A stretch of DNA of 64,000 nucleotides from Channa striata. Taxonomy: Eukaryota; Chordata; Actinopteri; Anabantiformes; Channidae. Positions 13,680 to 28,100 of this stretch are shown here, piece by piece. Made by a program: the position numbers and the translations under genes. Position 1 is the stretch's first letter. Each line of letters begins with the position of its first letter. Below the pieces are notes generated by a model. That model made no database searches. It was not told the DNA's origin and saw nothing but the letters and a program-made list of their open reading frames with translations. The DNA lies in NCBI GenBank assembly GCA_033026295.1, contig CM065173.1:4278001-4342000 (forward strand). Reading direction: 5' to 3'.

Positions 13680-14080
13680 GCCTGAGCGAGCGTCTTCATT
13701 TTGCTCAATATTCCTCACGCAATCGAGAGCTGGGGCGTCAGCGTGTTTATCAAAGAAATGACTTATCATAATATCAGCCTTATTGGTCTCAACAGAAATG
13801 CCACAACCATCTTGCAGATTACTCCTTGATGAGGAAAATGCAATTAAAACGTCAAGTGCGTTTTATTAGATTCTACCCACCCTGCAGGGTTTTAGCAGCC
13901 CCGGGAGTCCCTGGATGCTCGGGCGATGGATGGCATATATAGAGCTGCGAGCAACATTAGGAGAATCGTGCCAAAATAACAGCCGCTCGCTCCCCGATGA
14001 TCCGCCTTTCATCACCATACAATGCTGAATGTGTGCATGCAGGAGGGCTCTGTGCAGCCTCATATGGAGGCTTTACTGCC
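13680..14080. promoter_or_regulatory. Candidate conserved non-coding element in the downstream flank
   Basis: A repeat-free block with atgcaattaaaac, ttatcataatatc and a GC-rich end (gcccgagcat on the minus strand), distinct from the repeat-rich sequence beyond 14330. Role inferred only. Confidence 0.25.
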
Positions 14081-14329
14081 TCTGTTCACACTTGTAGGGA
14101 TGAATGGTGTTCGTGATCAGCTTCATTATAGAGAAACGCTGATTGGCGGCAAGTCCGTGGACAGTTCAGTCACCTGCAGTCAGCAACACGATGCAGTAAA
14201 TACATCAGGCGTCACTTATCTCATCACTCAGATTATTACATATGAGGAACGGATTTTTAAAGGTACTCAGCAGCAAAAAGCTGATTGTCAAAGTAAAGTC
14301 AGTGTAATATCACAGTCCTGTCACACTTT

Positions 14330-14665
14330 CAAACAGCTTAATCCAGAACAAATACTTTGTTACTGTACTTAAGTACGTTTTTTATGTATCTACTAAGAGT
14401 ACTTACTTACTTAATTCTGGCTACTTTGACCCATCATTTATGTCCATTACCATTAATTAGTCAATGTCCTCCCCAAAATGAAGCAGCACTGGTGCACAAA
14501 AACAGGACAGAGAAAATAATTGTGAAGTAATTTATTTTTTAATAATTTAAGTACAATGTGAATCATGTACTTACTTAATTTTACTTAAGTAGAAATTTCA
14601 GTGGCTATCATGTTTGTATGTTTATTTGTACTTTTACAATTTTTGATCCACCACCGAAAAAAAGC
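14330..14665. mobile_element. Decayed fish MITE remnant (ACTTAAGTA / CCACCAC type)
   Basis: Repeated tacttaagta and acttacttaatt blocks lie at both sides, and the right side ends in gatccaccaccg, the pattern of the fish cagtggtgg MITE family. The left terminal inverted repeat and the target duplication are not recognisable. Confidence 0.45.
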
Positions 14666-16079
14666 ATGTGGACATGTGGTCCTGATGAAAATCTGTCTTG
14701 CATCAGTGTTTTGGAAATGTTTGCAAACTGCTGTCTGCTAACAATTGTAATATAACCGTTCATTTCTGGATCGAGCAGGATTGTGGTGTCTCTGGGTTGT
14801 GGATAATAAGCTACAGTTTACTTTGTGATAATCTTCATACCAGCACAGCAAGACAGTACAGAAGCAGCTACACCCTCCTCGCAGGCCACACATTCAACCA
14901 TCCTCTGTAACCCTGGGCTACAGTTACTCTTAAACAAGGCAATGAGAAATTCAAATGTAAGCGGCAGTATGCAAATAAAATAATAAAGCACTGAAGCTGA
15001 TCAAATAATAACTGTAAATTAAAAAATATAATTGAATACTATAAAAGTTGTGAACTTAAAAAAAGATAGCTTAACAAAGTAAAAGAAATATCTGTACAGC
15101 AAATGTAAATATTTAAGAAGCTAATGTGTAAAGTAACTTACAATAAGAAGCATCTCATGTTAGAAAATTTAAAACAGTCACTTTGCTGTGACTCAGCCTG
15201 TCAGTGATGATAGGAAATGAAAACTAATTTCTCATCCCCATGTTACAGCCAGACAGCAGTGAACTGAGTCTGACCAGGATCCAGACCTTTTGAAAATAAG
15301 TCTGACTGTTTGAGGAAGCTTTGGCAATGAAGTAAACTTTGAGCTTTGCACGTCTGGCCAGGGTAGGTAGATTAAGGTAACAGCAGTAATTTAATCCTCA
15401 AAAACTAAGACACTGGTGAGTCACAGCCCTGAACTTGTGCAGCTGTACTAAAGGAAAAGTCTCTGCGTTTGTCCGGGACGTTTCCAGAGTGGCCCCTCTC
15501 ACTTCATAACCAATGTTTGGCTGCACAGACAGGGGTGTGTTTCCTCCGAGACAGACTCTGTCAGAGATTTGACAGAATCACAGGGGTCAACTGCAGTTGT
15601 CCAACAGTCCTATAGCTGTTGGTTCAATACCCAGCTCCTACAGTCACATACCAAAATGTGCCCATGGAACACACTGAACCCCTGCTTAGCAGCTGCACAG
15701 TGCCAAAAACAGTGGCAAACTGACATTATTTTCCATCTCTAAAGGCCGAACATACTGTACAAACAGAAGCTATTATAAGCAACATTCAGAAAACTGATGG
15801 TTTAGGAGAATTTCAGTGTTTTATTTTCTTTTGGTTTGATGAAAGAACATGAGAATATCTTTATTTAACATTTGGTACCTAATGGTGAGAAGGCCACTTA
15901 ACTGATACAACGATAGAATCGATACAGTAATACAAAACAATAACAGTCACATCAGATGTCAAGGATTTAGGTTCATTTCATTAAATCCATAATCCAAATG
16001 CCTACATGAGATCTAAAAGAAAAAAACAGAATAAATTCTCATGTTAACATGTTAAATTAAAATATTTTTGTGACAATTT

Positions 16080-16259
16080 CAGTGATGGATGAAGTACAAA
16101 TACACATTCAACAATGTTCTCAAGTAAAAGTATACACTGCCTCGCAAAAGTATTCACATCTCCTGAACTTTGCCACATTTGGTCACGGTGCAACTACAAA
16201 TATGATTCGTGAAAATTCACAATAAGAAAGTACTTGTGGTTCATTACTTTCCACCACTG
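16080..16259. mobile_element. Degenerate hAT-like MITE carrying a Tc1/mariner-like fragment
   Basis: The left end, cagtgatggatgaagta, and right end, tactttccaccactg, are imperfect inverted repeats of the cagtggtgg type seen in many fish MITEs. The flanks gacaattt and gacaaaga share only five of eight bases, so the target duplication is decayed. Inside, from about 16131, ta-cactgcctcgcaaaagtattcac resembles the ends of fish Tc1/mariner elements (CAGTGCCTTGCRAAAGTATTC), suggesting a nested and later truncated insertion. Confidence 0.6.
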
Positions 16260-19035
16260 GACAAAGAAATAAAATCCGGCTGAAAAGGACAGAGTCAGAC
16301 ACTGATCATAAGATAAACACCTCCTGTTCTCTACCTGTGCTGTTAAGGTCAAACATGAGTCGAGTGATGAGTGCGAAGACAAACTTTGTCCACACACAAA
16401 ACATTTTCACAAAGACAATTTTTGTGCCCAAACAACACAGTGAAGCAGCATTTTTTGTAGGCTTTAATTTCACATTAATGAGTGCGTGCGGCTGCCAGCA
16501 GCAGCGTCATGACCTTTAAAATCAGACTTTATTTGGTTGCTCATGATAATGTGACGCTGACAGTGGAGCAGGAAAAAACACAAATAAAAAAGAAGAAATA
16601 GATCTTTTTAATGGAGTTTAACAATCGGTCTCTGGTGGACTCATTAGGATGACCAGTTTGACTTATTTTACAGCCACTGGTAATTAGTATCTGCAGGAGT
16701 TATGGCTATAATCAGCCAAGTTTTCCCTTTGACTTTCTCTCCGTTAGCCATTAACTTTGCTGCTTTACTTGCTCCAGGAAGGCGGTCAAATGTGTAAAAA
16801 GACAGCGGTCGTAAAACTAATAAAACTGTAGCGTTCCTTCTGGGAGAACTTTAATACTTCCAGCGATATGATAATTCTTTTTACTTCAAAGCAGCTGTTA
16901 AAAAAGGACCATTTTCACAGCTGTTCGTCGGCCTGATGGAGCTGTGAAGCCTTGTTGGATTTGACAGGTGTTTGGGAGCTCCACGGGTGGGGGGTCGTGG
17001 TCCTGATCCATAGAAAACAGCAGTTCAGTCTCTTTGGTTCTGGCAAACATTGGATAGTCTTATTACTTTTCTGTCTTTTAAAACAAATGATTCATCGAAT
17101 GGTTAAAATCAAGCTCTCAGTTGAAGATGACCTGATGAAAATGATCTAAACAATAAATTCTGCGTCTACTGATCGGTTCCGTTCACTTGCTGCTGCAGAT
17201 GTGGATCGTTTTGGTGATGCTCAGGTTAGAGATCAGCTGAACATCGAGAATATGACTGTCAAACAGAGAACATCCAGAACATCTTGGCCTTTTCATTTGC
17301 CTGAAGAAGAAACTTCTAGAAGAAGCAACTTTTACCCATCAAGAATCTTAGCACCTTAGGGTGGAGTAGGATGTCCCAGGGCAAACTGGTCCCAAACTGG
17401 GCCTTTGAGGTCGGGTACAGAGCTCACAGATTCTAAAGCACTTGAAGTAGAACCTGATCAGGATCCTTCCTGCTGGCACATCCTGCTGGACAATTTTCAG
17501 ACATATGAAACCTCAGGGCAGATTCACAACACACGGGACAGATCATATATGTCATGTGGATCCTCCAGGAGGACCTGGAGGACGTGATTAACCAGAGGGA
17601 CGCTGGATGAAGCAGCTTTTTTAGGGATTAAATGTAGTGAAGAAAAATGACGCTGATGATGACGCCAAGGACACTCCCAATGCACAATAAGTGACCCCTC
17701 GATTGGTCTGTCTCATGAACCCCAGCTGTTTAGTGCAGGATCCAGTTCTCTGTAACACACCCATGGTACACGGTCAAAACGACTCACAGAGTGCAGGTTT
17801 GGGATGTTTAGATCAGCTTCTTCATGCTCATGTCCTCTCGTCCACTTTTACATTAATCAACAAACAAGTCCAGTTAATGGACACAACAGCTCATCGGTGG
17901 GTAAAGACAAATATTTTAGCATCTTACCACTTTTGCTTCTTATCAAACCAACTCACAGAGGAAACAATAAGGAGGGTTTCTGATGGTCATATGTGAGCCG
18001 CAGCTGTTTAAAGAATCCACGTGTTTTAATGCAGGTTTGACTATCAAACACTCACCATCCAAAATAGAAACTTCTTCAAGTGCTCATCAAGAGACAACAA
18101 GACCTGTCTGAACTCATTTCAGCGTTGTTGTCTTTTTTTATATCCTCCTCTTTTTACTGCCCATCTAATGGCTTATTTATTACGTTCATTCTTTATAAGC
18201 CGGCTCCTGTGTGGCCTCATTACGACTATAGCACTGCTTTGGAATTCCAGGGTAATTATGAGCTTCATTGTTTTAATAAGAGTCTCGGTCAGCCCGGATC
18301 GCTGCTACATCTTCACAGCTCCCACTGGGAAATATGTGAGGGCAGCAGCAGCGATGGACAGATGGAATCAGACACACTGCAGGTAAATATTTATAGGCTG
18401 CTGTGTGAAGGAGGATCCTTGAATCTCATCAACTGTCTTGTAAAAGTGATCTGCTGTTGGGTGGACGTGTGCGGCTGTTCGTCCACAGCTCTAATAAGTC
18501 TGTGGTGCAACTTCAGCTTGTCTGCTGTCTCCTAAATCAGAGCAGCACTTTCCTCTCATTGTGAGATAATGTACAGAAACTCTCTGGGTTTGAGTCTGGT
18601 GAAGATGAAGTTAACAGGCCACGAAAGAAACACACACGTTTGTTCAGTTTATTCATAAATAATTTATTTTTATATGTATTTATAAATTGTCTTTCGTTCC
18701 CCTGGATCGTTTAATCTAAAAAAAAACTGTTTAGATGCTGTGAATTAACAAAGGTCCACAACAGAGAATGTGAATATGTCCATTTCCATTTCCTGTAATC
18801 CCTTATCCTTTTTCTGACTGGAGTCTGTCCACCCTGGACAGGTCTCCAGTCTGTGTCTTCATTACACATTTTACAGTATGTATATGTATATACTGAATGT
18901 GGTGACTCTTTGTATTTGTATCTTTCTTTAGCTTAAAGAATATCACCTCAAGTTCCTAAGAGTGTGAAATTTAGGCTGTGGGGCAGGGGGTTGTAACATT
19001 AAGTTTTTCTATTTATAGTTTTTTATAGTTTAGTT

Positions 19036-19079
19036 TTTTGTCTTGGGTGTGATGTCTTTTCATCACACCCAAAACAAAA
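19036..19079. repeat. 19-bp inverted repeat with 6-nt loop
   Basis: ttttgtcttgggtgtgatg (19036-19054) and catcacacccaaaacaaaa (19061-19079) pair at 18 of 19 positions around the loop tctttt. This would form a stable DNA or RNA hairpin. Confidence 0.85.
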
Positions 19080-19115
19080 TTATTCCTGTTTTTAAAACCT
19101 AAAGACTAAATTCGG

Positions 19116-19159
19116 GTTCAGAATTAGATGAAGTAACGTTCAGAATTAGATGAAGTAAC
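19116..19159. repeat. Perfect tandem duplication of 22 bp
   Basis: The 22 bases beginning gttcagaattagatgaag at 19116-19137 repeat without change at 19138-19159. Confidence 0.9.
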
Positions 19160-22100
19160 ACTGAACTAACATCAGAGGCTTAAAAACTGACACATAAATC
19201 CCTCACAGCCTCGAGGGTGAATCTTATTACATGTAAACCCATTTACATTTAACATCCAGAGGACCACAGTTCAACATCATCCAGTTTGGTCCGGGAAAAA
19301 TATAAATGAATATAGTATTATAAATGTTTCTCAGTAATTCTCAAAAAAAACAAAGATCATCTTTCATTGAGAAAACACTTTAGAACAACTTCCTCCATCG
19401 CAGGCTACAGCGTCTGACTGTTGCTAAGATGTAGCAGGTCTGACAACAAGAGTGCAAACATCAGCGAAACCTCTTTACCAAGTGCCACCAAACTCCCGCC
19501 CCACAGCCAATCACATCAAAGGATCTTACACGACACCTGAGTATTTTACAGGAAGCGAAATTTGACTGGTTGTGCCACAGGTCACGTCCAGCAAATTATG
19601 TAAAAACTGCAGAATAAATGTTATTTTAATGTGACTCATCTGAACAAGAGCAGATGCGCAGCACCAGGAATGAAGGACTAGTTAGAGAACTGAACTAGCA
19701 AACAAAATTTGGGGCTAATACAAAAATTATAAATGTGCACATTTCTACTTTACTTTTTTCTGCAGCTTTTTTAACAACATCAACGGCCAGGAAGAAGCCT
19801 ACCGCTGTTTAAAGCTCTAGATGTCCAGTCAGATTATAGGGTTCTGACCTCAGTGTTCGCTGTTCCTCCTTGTTGTTGAAAGACATAACCCATTGTCCAC
19901 GTTGGAAAAAACAGAATCACAGAAGAATGAGACTCTTACATGTGGTCAGCGGTCAAATGATCTAATCACCTCCTTAAGTGAGCAGTCCACAAAAACCCCT
20001 GTCTTTGAGTGGGCAATGGACACAAGCCAGGTGCACCCATAATCCATTTGTGCCCTCGGTTATGTTGCCTGAAGCCTTAGAACATAATCGTTTGTTCTCC
20101 TGTGGGATCGTACAGGCCTCATGGGACAACCCTCCACTCCTGCACCAAAGTCTAACCCAAACATCATCTTGTGAAGCATAATCCTTTACCAACAAGCCAA
20201 GTCAAAGACCGAGCAGTTCTCAGAGGTCAAGTCAGTATAAACTGCTGATTAAATGTAGGAATTAGAGGTTTAGCTGCAACGATGAAGTTAACAGAACCGG
20301 TTCTCAGTCTAACCAAAGTGGAGTAGCTTACACTGAACCAGCCAACAACGACCAAAGGTTCTTAGCTGCTAAATCCGAATGTTAACCAACCCAAACACCT
20401 TCACTCGGGTTAGCTCTTTCACAAAAAGCAGCACAGAAATGCAGAGTTTAAATGGTTTGAGCTGCTGAACTGACTGTAAGTTTTTATTTGCTTTGTGTTC
20501 TGCTTAGGTCAGCTTTAGGTTTTGTCCCCTATGGCCTTTCCACGATGAGGTGTAGAAACAGCTACTGAGCTGTGAAAACACTTTTATTTTGAAAAACACA
20601 ATATTTTTATCCTTCCATACCTTTCAGCAAATATGAATTAATGTGTCTAGTGAAATCCTAACACTTCGGTTCTAGATCATATTGCACATCTGCAAACGTT
20701 GGTTTTACTGCTGCTGTCACACACTGCAGTAAGGCTAAATTAATACAAAACAGTTTTTTTAGGAAACATAATGGAATTTAGTTTTTGCAGGATCTGGACA
20801 GGGCTAAGGTGGAGCTTCTGTTTCTCATTTGCATCTGAGAAAAAGATGCAAACTGCCAACAAGTAAACGCAGACTGACACAAATGAGTGCAGAGCCTCCA
20901 TCACCAAAATCTCACATACTTTTCATCTCTGCACAAACAGCTGTGTGAGTAATGACTAAAACACACCCAAAAGTGCTGGAAAATGACAACTTTCAGCTTC
21001 GGAGGGGGGTCTTGCTCCTCTCCTGGAGATGTGGGAGGCCCTTGTATCATAATCCATCCATGCATACATCATTATCCTGTTCTGAGGGAAATGGACGGTC
21101 CCTTTTCTCCTTGTTTTACACTTTTTTATTTTGAAGGATTCAGTCACCATCTGGGCCCCAAAACCCAGAGAAATAGATGACATGAAAACTGGCAGAGCCC
21201 CAAAGTTTTGCTAACTTTCTCAGACTTCTGGATCGTCCTCTGTTCGTATCATCACATCAGTGACCCCAGACGCCGTTTAGCGTTTCGTACCTCCCTGCTT
21301 TCACTGAGACGTCAGCCGTCCTGTGATATCAGTGTGTGGCCCGTTTCACCACTCTCCTAATTCATGACCTTTTCCATGCGGTGGGGGGTGGAGGGGAGGC
21401 ATCTCCAGTGTTCAGCAGTAAATCTGCCACACATCTAGAGCATCTTCATCCATGACCGCTGTGGTAGCGCTGTCCAAAAACATCTCCCCAACTGCTCAAT
21501 GTGGGCAGGTGCCAGAGCTTTGGGTCTGCTGAGATCATTAAAGGTATTCGTTACCTCCACCTCCCCCACCCTCATTAAACATGCTGAATCCATTTGTTTA
21601 GCAAGCAGCTGAGGGAGCGACGGAGAGCTCACCCAGGCTGGGGATTGATTTATTAACACTGATTTCAGCCTGTGAGACCGTCCCGATGATCGCTCAGCTT
21701 CAGGAATTTCAATGGAGACGAGACACATTCACATGAGTGGCCGTAGCTGGACTTTAATGGACGGAGATATGAAGGACGCAGAATAAATCCATCAGTCAAA
21801 AGGCCTAATATGAAAGACAAAATTGGCACGGAGGAAAGGAATCAAAACGGACAGTGTAAAAAACAATCAGGTTAAAATATTAAGTCCAATTTGTCTCAAT
21901 TTTTTCTATTAGCGAATTGATGTATTAATTTTAATATTTCATAACATTTCTGATATTTGGCTCTTATAATGAAGTTTTTTTTTTATATACATAATTGTAT
22001 TCTGATTTGATTCTGTTACTTTGTCACATTAAATATTTTCTTTACTTGAATTTAATAGCTAATTTTTGTATGTCTTTAACAAGTGTTCATCACCTCCTAA

Positions 22101-25100
22101 ATGATCAACTCAAAATGTATATACATACAAGTGTATTATTAAATTATGAGGTACCCAGTGATCTAAATATGCAGACAGCAGGTCATAACTGCGAATTAAT
22201 GTCCTCCAAATTCAAAAGTCGAACTGTAAAAATGTGAACGAGTTTCCTGTATTTGTCTTCAATCGTGGCAGCGTCAAGCTTCTGTACATGTGTCGATCCA
22301 TCTGGAGAAGGTGTTTCCAGTTTGACTGTCGACATGAGCGATGAAACGCTACCTGCTCGCTGCATCCACAGATGTTTGTGTGATAGTATGTTGGCGGGCT
22401 GGAGGTGCCCAGCTGTCTCTGCTGATTCTCTCCCCTCCGTTACAGACCGAGCTCGCAGATATGTTTTATGATGAATCTACATATTTCCTCTCTCCGGGGG
22501 GACACACATTATTGGGAAGCACTCGATCTCTGCCTCCATTTCCTGTAGGCTCTAATAGCTTCCAGGTGAGAGGTGTTCCTCGGGCCTCGCCTGGGAATGC
22601 TTATTAAAACTGTCTTCTTATTGATACAGTTGGTTTGATACTTACCAGATTCGACAAAGTAAAGATCTCATGTTTGGCGTAATGTTACAGGGGAAACATA
22701 AGTAAGTTATTTGGCCTCGATTTGCTGGAAGTGTAACGCTGTTAAAGCGCAGGCCCTGAAACCTGAGGCCAGGTCCCTGTGCTGCATTTGGTTTTCATTA
22801 TTTTTTTGCTCCAAAAATTTAACAATAGCACCCAGGGATTAAGTCATAGCGCAGGTCGCAGCCAAGTCAAACATCCTGCCTTCTCCGGAAAAATGAAGAC
22901 AGATGAAGAAGGGAAGCAGGTGTAAAGTGTACACTAGTGCTCTGCCTTCGTGTCCTCATCAGCACAAAGTTTGGCCTAATCTCGCTGAGCTCGATGGAGG
23001 AGCAGGAAATGAAAACGTTATGTTTCCAACAGATGAACACTGTTTCCTGAGGATGGTGGCACGGGAGGGGGGTGAGATGTTTTTCAACCCACCACTTCTG
23101 CTCCCTCTAGTTCTTACGATGGATGCACAACCAGTTTTTTTCACGGTGAGTGTCACGAGAAGGAACTGCTGAGTCCTTCTAACACACAGACCCCCCTTTG
23201 TGCTTCCACCATTCGGATCCTTCCGTCTGGGCCAAGCGAAGCAGCAGTAGAAGTGCAGCAGAGGCTGAGCTAATCACAGCAGCAAGTTACCTGACTCAGG
23301 TATGAGCAGTGTAAAAGCTCAGTCTATCACTTTATTGGTCAATTCGTTGGATAATACTGGACTTAACCTGGACAACATGAAAAGTAAAGTTCACTATAAG
23401 AAAAAAAAAGAATAAAGTTATCAAAGTTAATATTAGGTCTATGTTTGCCTTCCCTCTGTGACAGTGCAGAACATTATCAACCTGTGCACACATCACACAC
23501 TTCACTATCAGGCTGGTACTGACTGATCCATATTTGTCCACAGTTCTCACATACAGACTTATTTTATAATGTTATTTCAGATTAATGCTGAAGACTTTTT
23601 ACTAAACAAACAGGGTCTTCTGCCGCTGATGGACTCCTTTTTGGTCTCTGATTAACCGAGTAAGATGACGTGTGTCCTTTTGATCATTACTATGAAGTTT
23701 CTTACTGGTGTTCAAAAAACATCTACTGGACTAAATGGCATCTGCATGTTCCTCAAACTTTAGTGTCTTTGGACTTTATACCTGCTTGATTGTAGTAACC
23801 ATCCAGCATTTCAATGTCTGATTCACACCAACTTTTCTCTGCATTAGGTGGTTTTCAGAGGAAGAGATGCACCGAAACAACCACTCTGACCTCCACAGAG
23901 AAGGGTGTGACCGGTAACCGTGGTCAAAGAGGGAGGAGCTGATGTAAACAGCTAGCAGACAACTCTACATGATGTATAATTCAACTCTTTACCCAAATGA
24001 AGGGGAAATTTGCACCTGGGACGTCTTCAGGACAAACCTAACAACCCCGAACCTAACCTGAGCATCAACATCACATCTGCAGTCGAGCCTCCAACACGCG
24101 GACAAGAATAAAACTGCACATCTGCACTTTGAGATGATAATACATTAAATAATAGAGATAACTGGGCCGTAGTGACTTGAGAGCCCAGTGGTGTCCGACA
24201 CTTAACACAAAGTGGTGGTGAAAGCAGGTGGAATCTTACCTTGTGAGGAAAATCAAAGCAAACAAGCTTTTTGTGTTGACACATCTTATTGTGTGTCTGT
24301 TACCACTGAGGTCAGAGTCTTGTCTTAAGGAGCCGGGTCGGGTCCAGAACTTGTTTACAGGAGGTAAATGGTTGACCTGGAAATATGCAGCGATTCTAGA
24401 CTGACAGTCTCAGCAGTTTGCAGACATGTTTAAAAGTTTATTCCACTTCACATGTTTTACAGCACACAAAACTGGTGGGCAGCCATGGCACAGGACCCCC
24501 CCCAGCTGTGATTTCCCACACTGGTTACATGTCATTACACTCTGTCAGAAACATATGTTTTAGCAGCTGCAGACACCGAAGTCAATTATGAAGTGTGTTT
24601 GATTGGCAGCTTCTCCTGGATTCACTTAAGCTGTGAAAGCAACAGTTGAACCTGACGTACACTGAGAATGATCCGGTAACACCTGTCAGACCTGAGCCTG
24701 TGGGGGTGTGTGTGTGTGTCTGTGGTGGCACAGATGTCAGACCTGGAATATCACTCGGGTGTAAACACATTCAGGAAATTAGAAACAGTGTTAATGTTGT
24801 TGATTCTGTCAAAGAATCAAAATCCATCAAGCAGCTCCCGCTGAGGACATAGACCCACCAGAACCTGGACAGCCTAGGACTACGGGGCCAGCTGGTTGTT
24901 TTCTGCAATAAATGAAAATACTGATCACCTAGTTTCCCAAGGTCCAGGGTTTTATCTTAAAACGTGTGTTCTCAGTTTCGCCAAAAGGATGAACAGAATG
25001 TGGTGTGTCACAGTGGCAGCATGATGCCTAATTAATTTAATGTTTCATTTAGTGGATGTGACTTTGTTTCCACGCAATTGGTCTGAGTAACCTGGAACAA

Positions 25101-28100
25101 GATTAAAAAACTGAAAATATTTGTACTGCAAAAACATATGTGGCAGGGACTGGTGCACTTCATGAAAGTGAAGTGAAAACATTAACCAGCGTGTTTGGGT
25201 GAAGGTTAATCTCAGTGAAAAGGTCACGGATCATGTTAAACGACGTGCCTCCTTAACCTTCAATCAATAGAACCGATAATGTGCAGATTGTAAATTTACA
25301 CACAGCTCTCTCCCTCCTCTCTCGTTTTTCCCAGTTTTCCCACTGAAAAGGATGTTTTTCATCTTCTGATCAGTTTTTTTCATTATCTGATCGGATGGTT
25401 ACAACGAGGAACTTGTGTTTGATTTTAAGACGTCCTTCCACACCAGCTTGTTCTCTGCTCTGAAACTCCATCACCAACGTTCTTCTTTGATGTCATAATT
25501 CCTAAGACTGCTAGCAACAAACCTGGGCACCGGCTGAGTATGCACACGTGTTTTACATGAAGTTACAGTTTTTCATTTTCCTGACCGAAAGAGGCACTAC
25601 AAAGTATCAAGGCTGTCAGGTTTTGAGTTTTGCAGTATTTATAGAAGTCTGTGCAGTGTGAGGAGTTTGAGTGCCAATCAAATCACTTAATGGGTTTGAA
25701 GAATCAGCTGAAGTGATTGCAATGAAAACGGTAATGTCTCACTGTAATAATTTTACACTGAGCATATGACATGTAGTGTCCTCTAAACAGTTTGCACAAT
25801 GTTTATAGCATCTGACGTGTGTTAATGTTAATCGTTCATGTTGTTGAATATGGACTGTTCCAATTGTACAGTACACATTACACCCATGTCATATTTTTGG
25901 GAATCAATACTGGTTATCGAATGCATTGTCATCCCTGTCTCTGTGTTGTAAGTGTGCGAGACAGGTGTCAGTCTTTTGAGTTGGACAACGAGTCAGTCAT
26001 CAATCAATCTGTCTTAGAGTAAATTTAATTTCATTACTACATCTACCCACATGTTTTTGTGTGTTCCCTGTCGTACCACTGAGGGTTATAAAGCTGGATA
26101 AAGAGCCACAGGTGTTATGATTATAATGTGCTGGAGTTAAAGTTCACATTGCCGTGTGGCTTTATGATAAGCTGAGCAGGCGTCTGCACCCAGTTCAAAA
26201 TGTTTCAATCAGAACTAACTCAGTATGAGATTTGGACTGTCTGCTAAGGCTCGACTACTGGAGCAGTGTGAATGAGTCACACAATGAACATTCACTTAAC
26301 AGCAATGAAAATGTCATTGTTTCTCTTGAGTGAACATCCAACAATAACAGCGCAATAAAGAGAAAGACAAAGAAAAAAGAAAACACAAATACATATATGC
26401 ATATATGCATAGAAATACGTTTTGACGGGGGTCGTAGCTACATCACATTACACCAGTTTACATCACACTTCCCAAATAAAATAAATTAGACCCAGAAATA
26501 CGTCAGGTATCATGACTTTAAAATTCAGACCTCAGAAATAAAACATATTTATACTCTATATTTGCTATTGTTAAAATAATAATTTAGTTTAGCCCTCACT
26601 GTGGGACCTCGAACTGTAACAACAGAATTGAGTGACTGGCGAGGGGCTACAATTAATTACTGCCTTTAAAAACGACTTGTTAAAACATTACTATTGTTCA
26701 CACCCCAGCAAAGATGGATTTCAAATCCATTTACATTCCTCACGTGTGCACGTCAATACTAGCAGCGACATCAACTGTGAGACAGAAGTGTCTCCACTTA
26801 GCAGCTGGAAATATTCAGATTACTGGGATGAAAGTTGATGATAACATTATTGCAAGATGTAGGTTCGGTGCAGGTACTGATGAGATTCTTCCCACAGCAC
26901 AACAATGAGAAGCTGGTGGAGAAACACACCAACAAAGATGGAGAACAACTAAATGTGGATTTGAATCGTCGACAGCAGCTGCAACAAGCAGAAATAGCTA
27001 ATAAAGCTTGTGGCTCCAGATGTGATGATGAAATGCTATACACTCCACTGTGACTCGCAAAAGTAATATGACGAGTTGTGCAATGAGTTACTTTTTACAG
27101 GGAGTAATTGGTAATAATTTGAACCGATTAATGAGTAAAACATGATGTTTTTGGAGAGCGAGTTCAGCACAGCCGCTGAAGTTTGGCAGGTGAACTTTCT
27201 GATGCTCTGAGATCAGAGTGAAAATCTAAAAGCTCAGATGTGCTTTTAATATTTAAGTTTATGAACTTTTAAATATGTTGATGGAAATGTTTGATAATAA
27301 ATTCCGATATAATGAAGAACAGAAGAATGTGAATTCAACTTTTGTGTGATCATGGAAAAATGTGAATGGGACTAAACACGCTGTGGACCCGACAGCATCC
27401 AACTGTACCTGCAGCCGCGCTTCTTCCAAACCCTCGTTCTTCCCAGGCCCAATGATTTACATGCCTCCTCTGCAGCGAAAGCCCTGGTGTCATCATGAGG
27501 GCCGGGGCCCCGGGCTCTTCCTGTCCCCCCCTTCAGTCCTGAGCAGTGGTTTCTAATAACGGAGAGCTGAAAGCGGGCCTGCAGTGGTATCGCGCTGACA
27601 TCATCAGCTCACAGGAAATGGTGTAATCCTCCAGCAGATGGACGGAAAGCAGCACTGACTCCATGTCACTTCACTCCTCGCCCAAACCAAACACACCTGC
27701 ACTGACTCCGTCCCACCTCCTCCTCTGGCTGATTACTAAATATTCCAACTATTCACAAAGCCAGAGAATCAGGAGCTGACTGGTCCTCGTGTTCTTGCTG
27801 CTTCAGAAAAACTTTCCTCCTGCTCTTCCTCAGGACTTGATGCTTACCCGGTTCTGAAACATTTGTCCTTTTGCTCCCTGACATTTCTTCTCTGCAATTG
27901 CCACCGCCATCCCACATCTCAGATAATGTAGAGCACTACTAATTCAGGGTTGAGGTTGGGATGTGCAAGTCCTTTAAAAACATGAACCACGTCTTTTAAA
28001 ATGTTTAGTTATAAAAAACAAATCCTTTAAGAAAAGTCAGGAAACATTTTAAATGTCGGTTTAATTAATGTTGACAAGCTGTGGCTCTGAGCTGAACACC

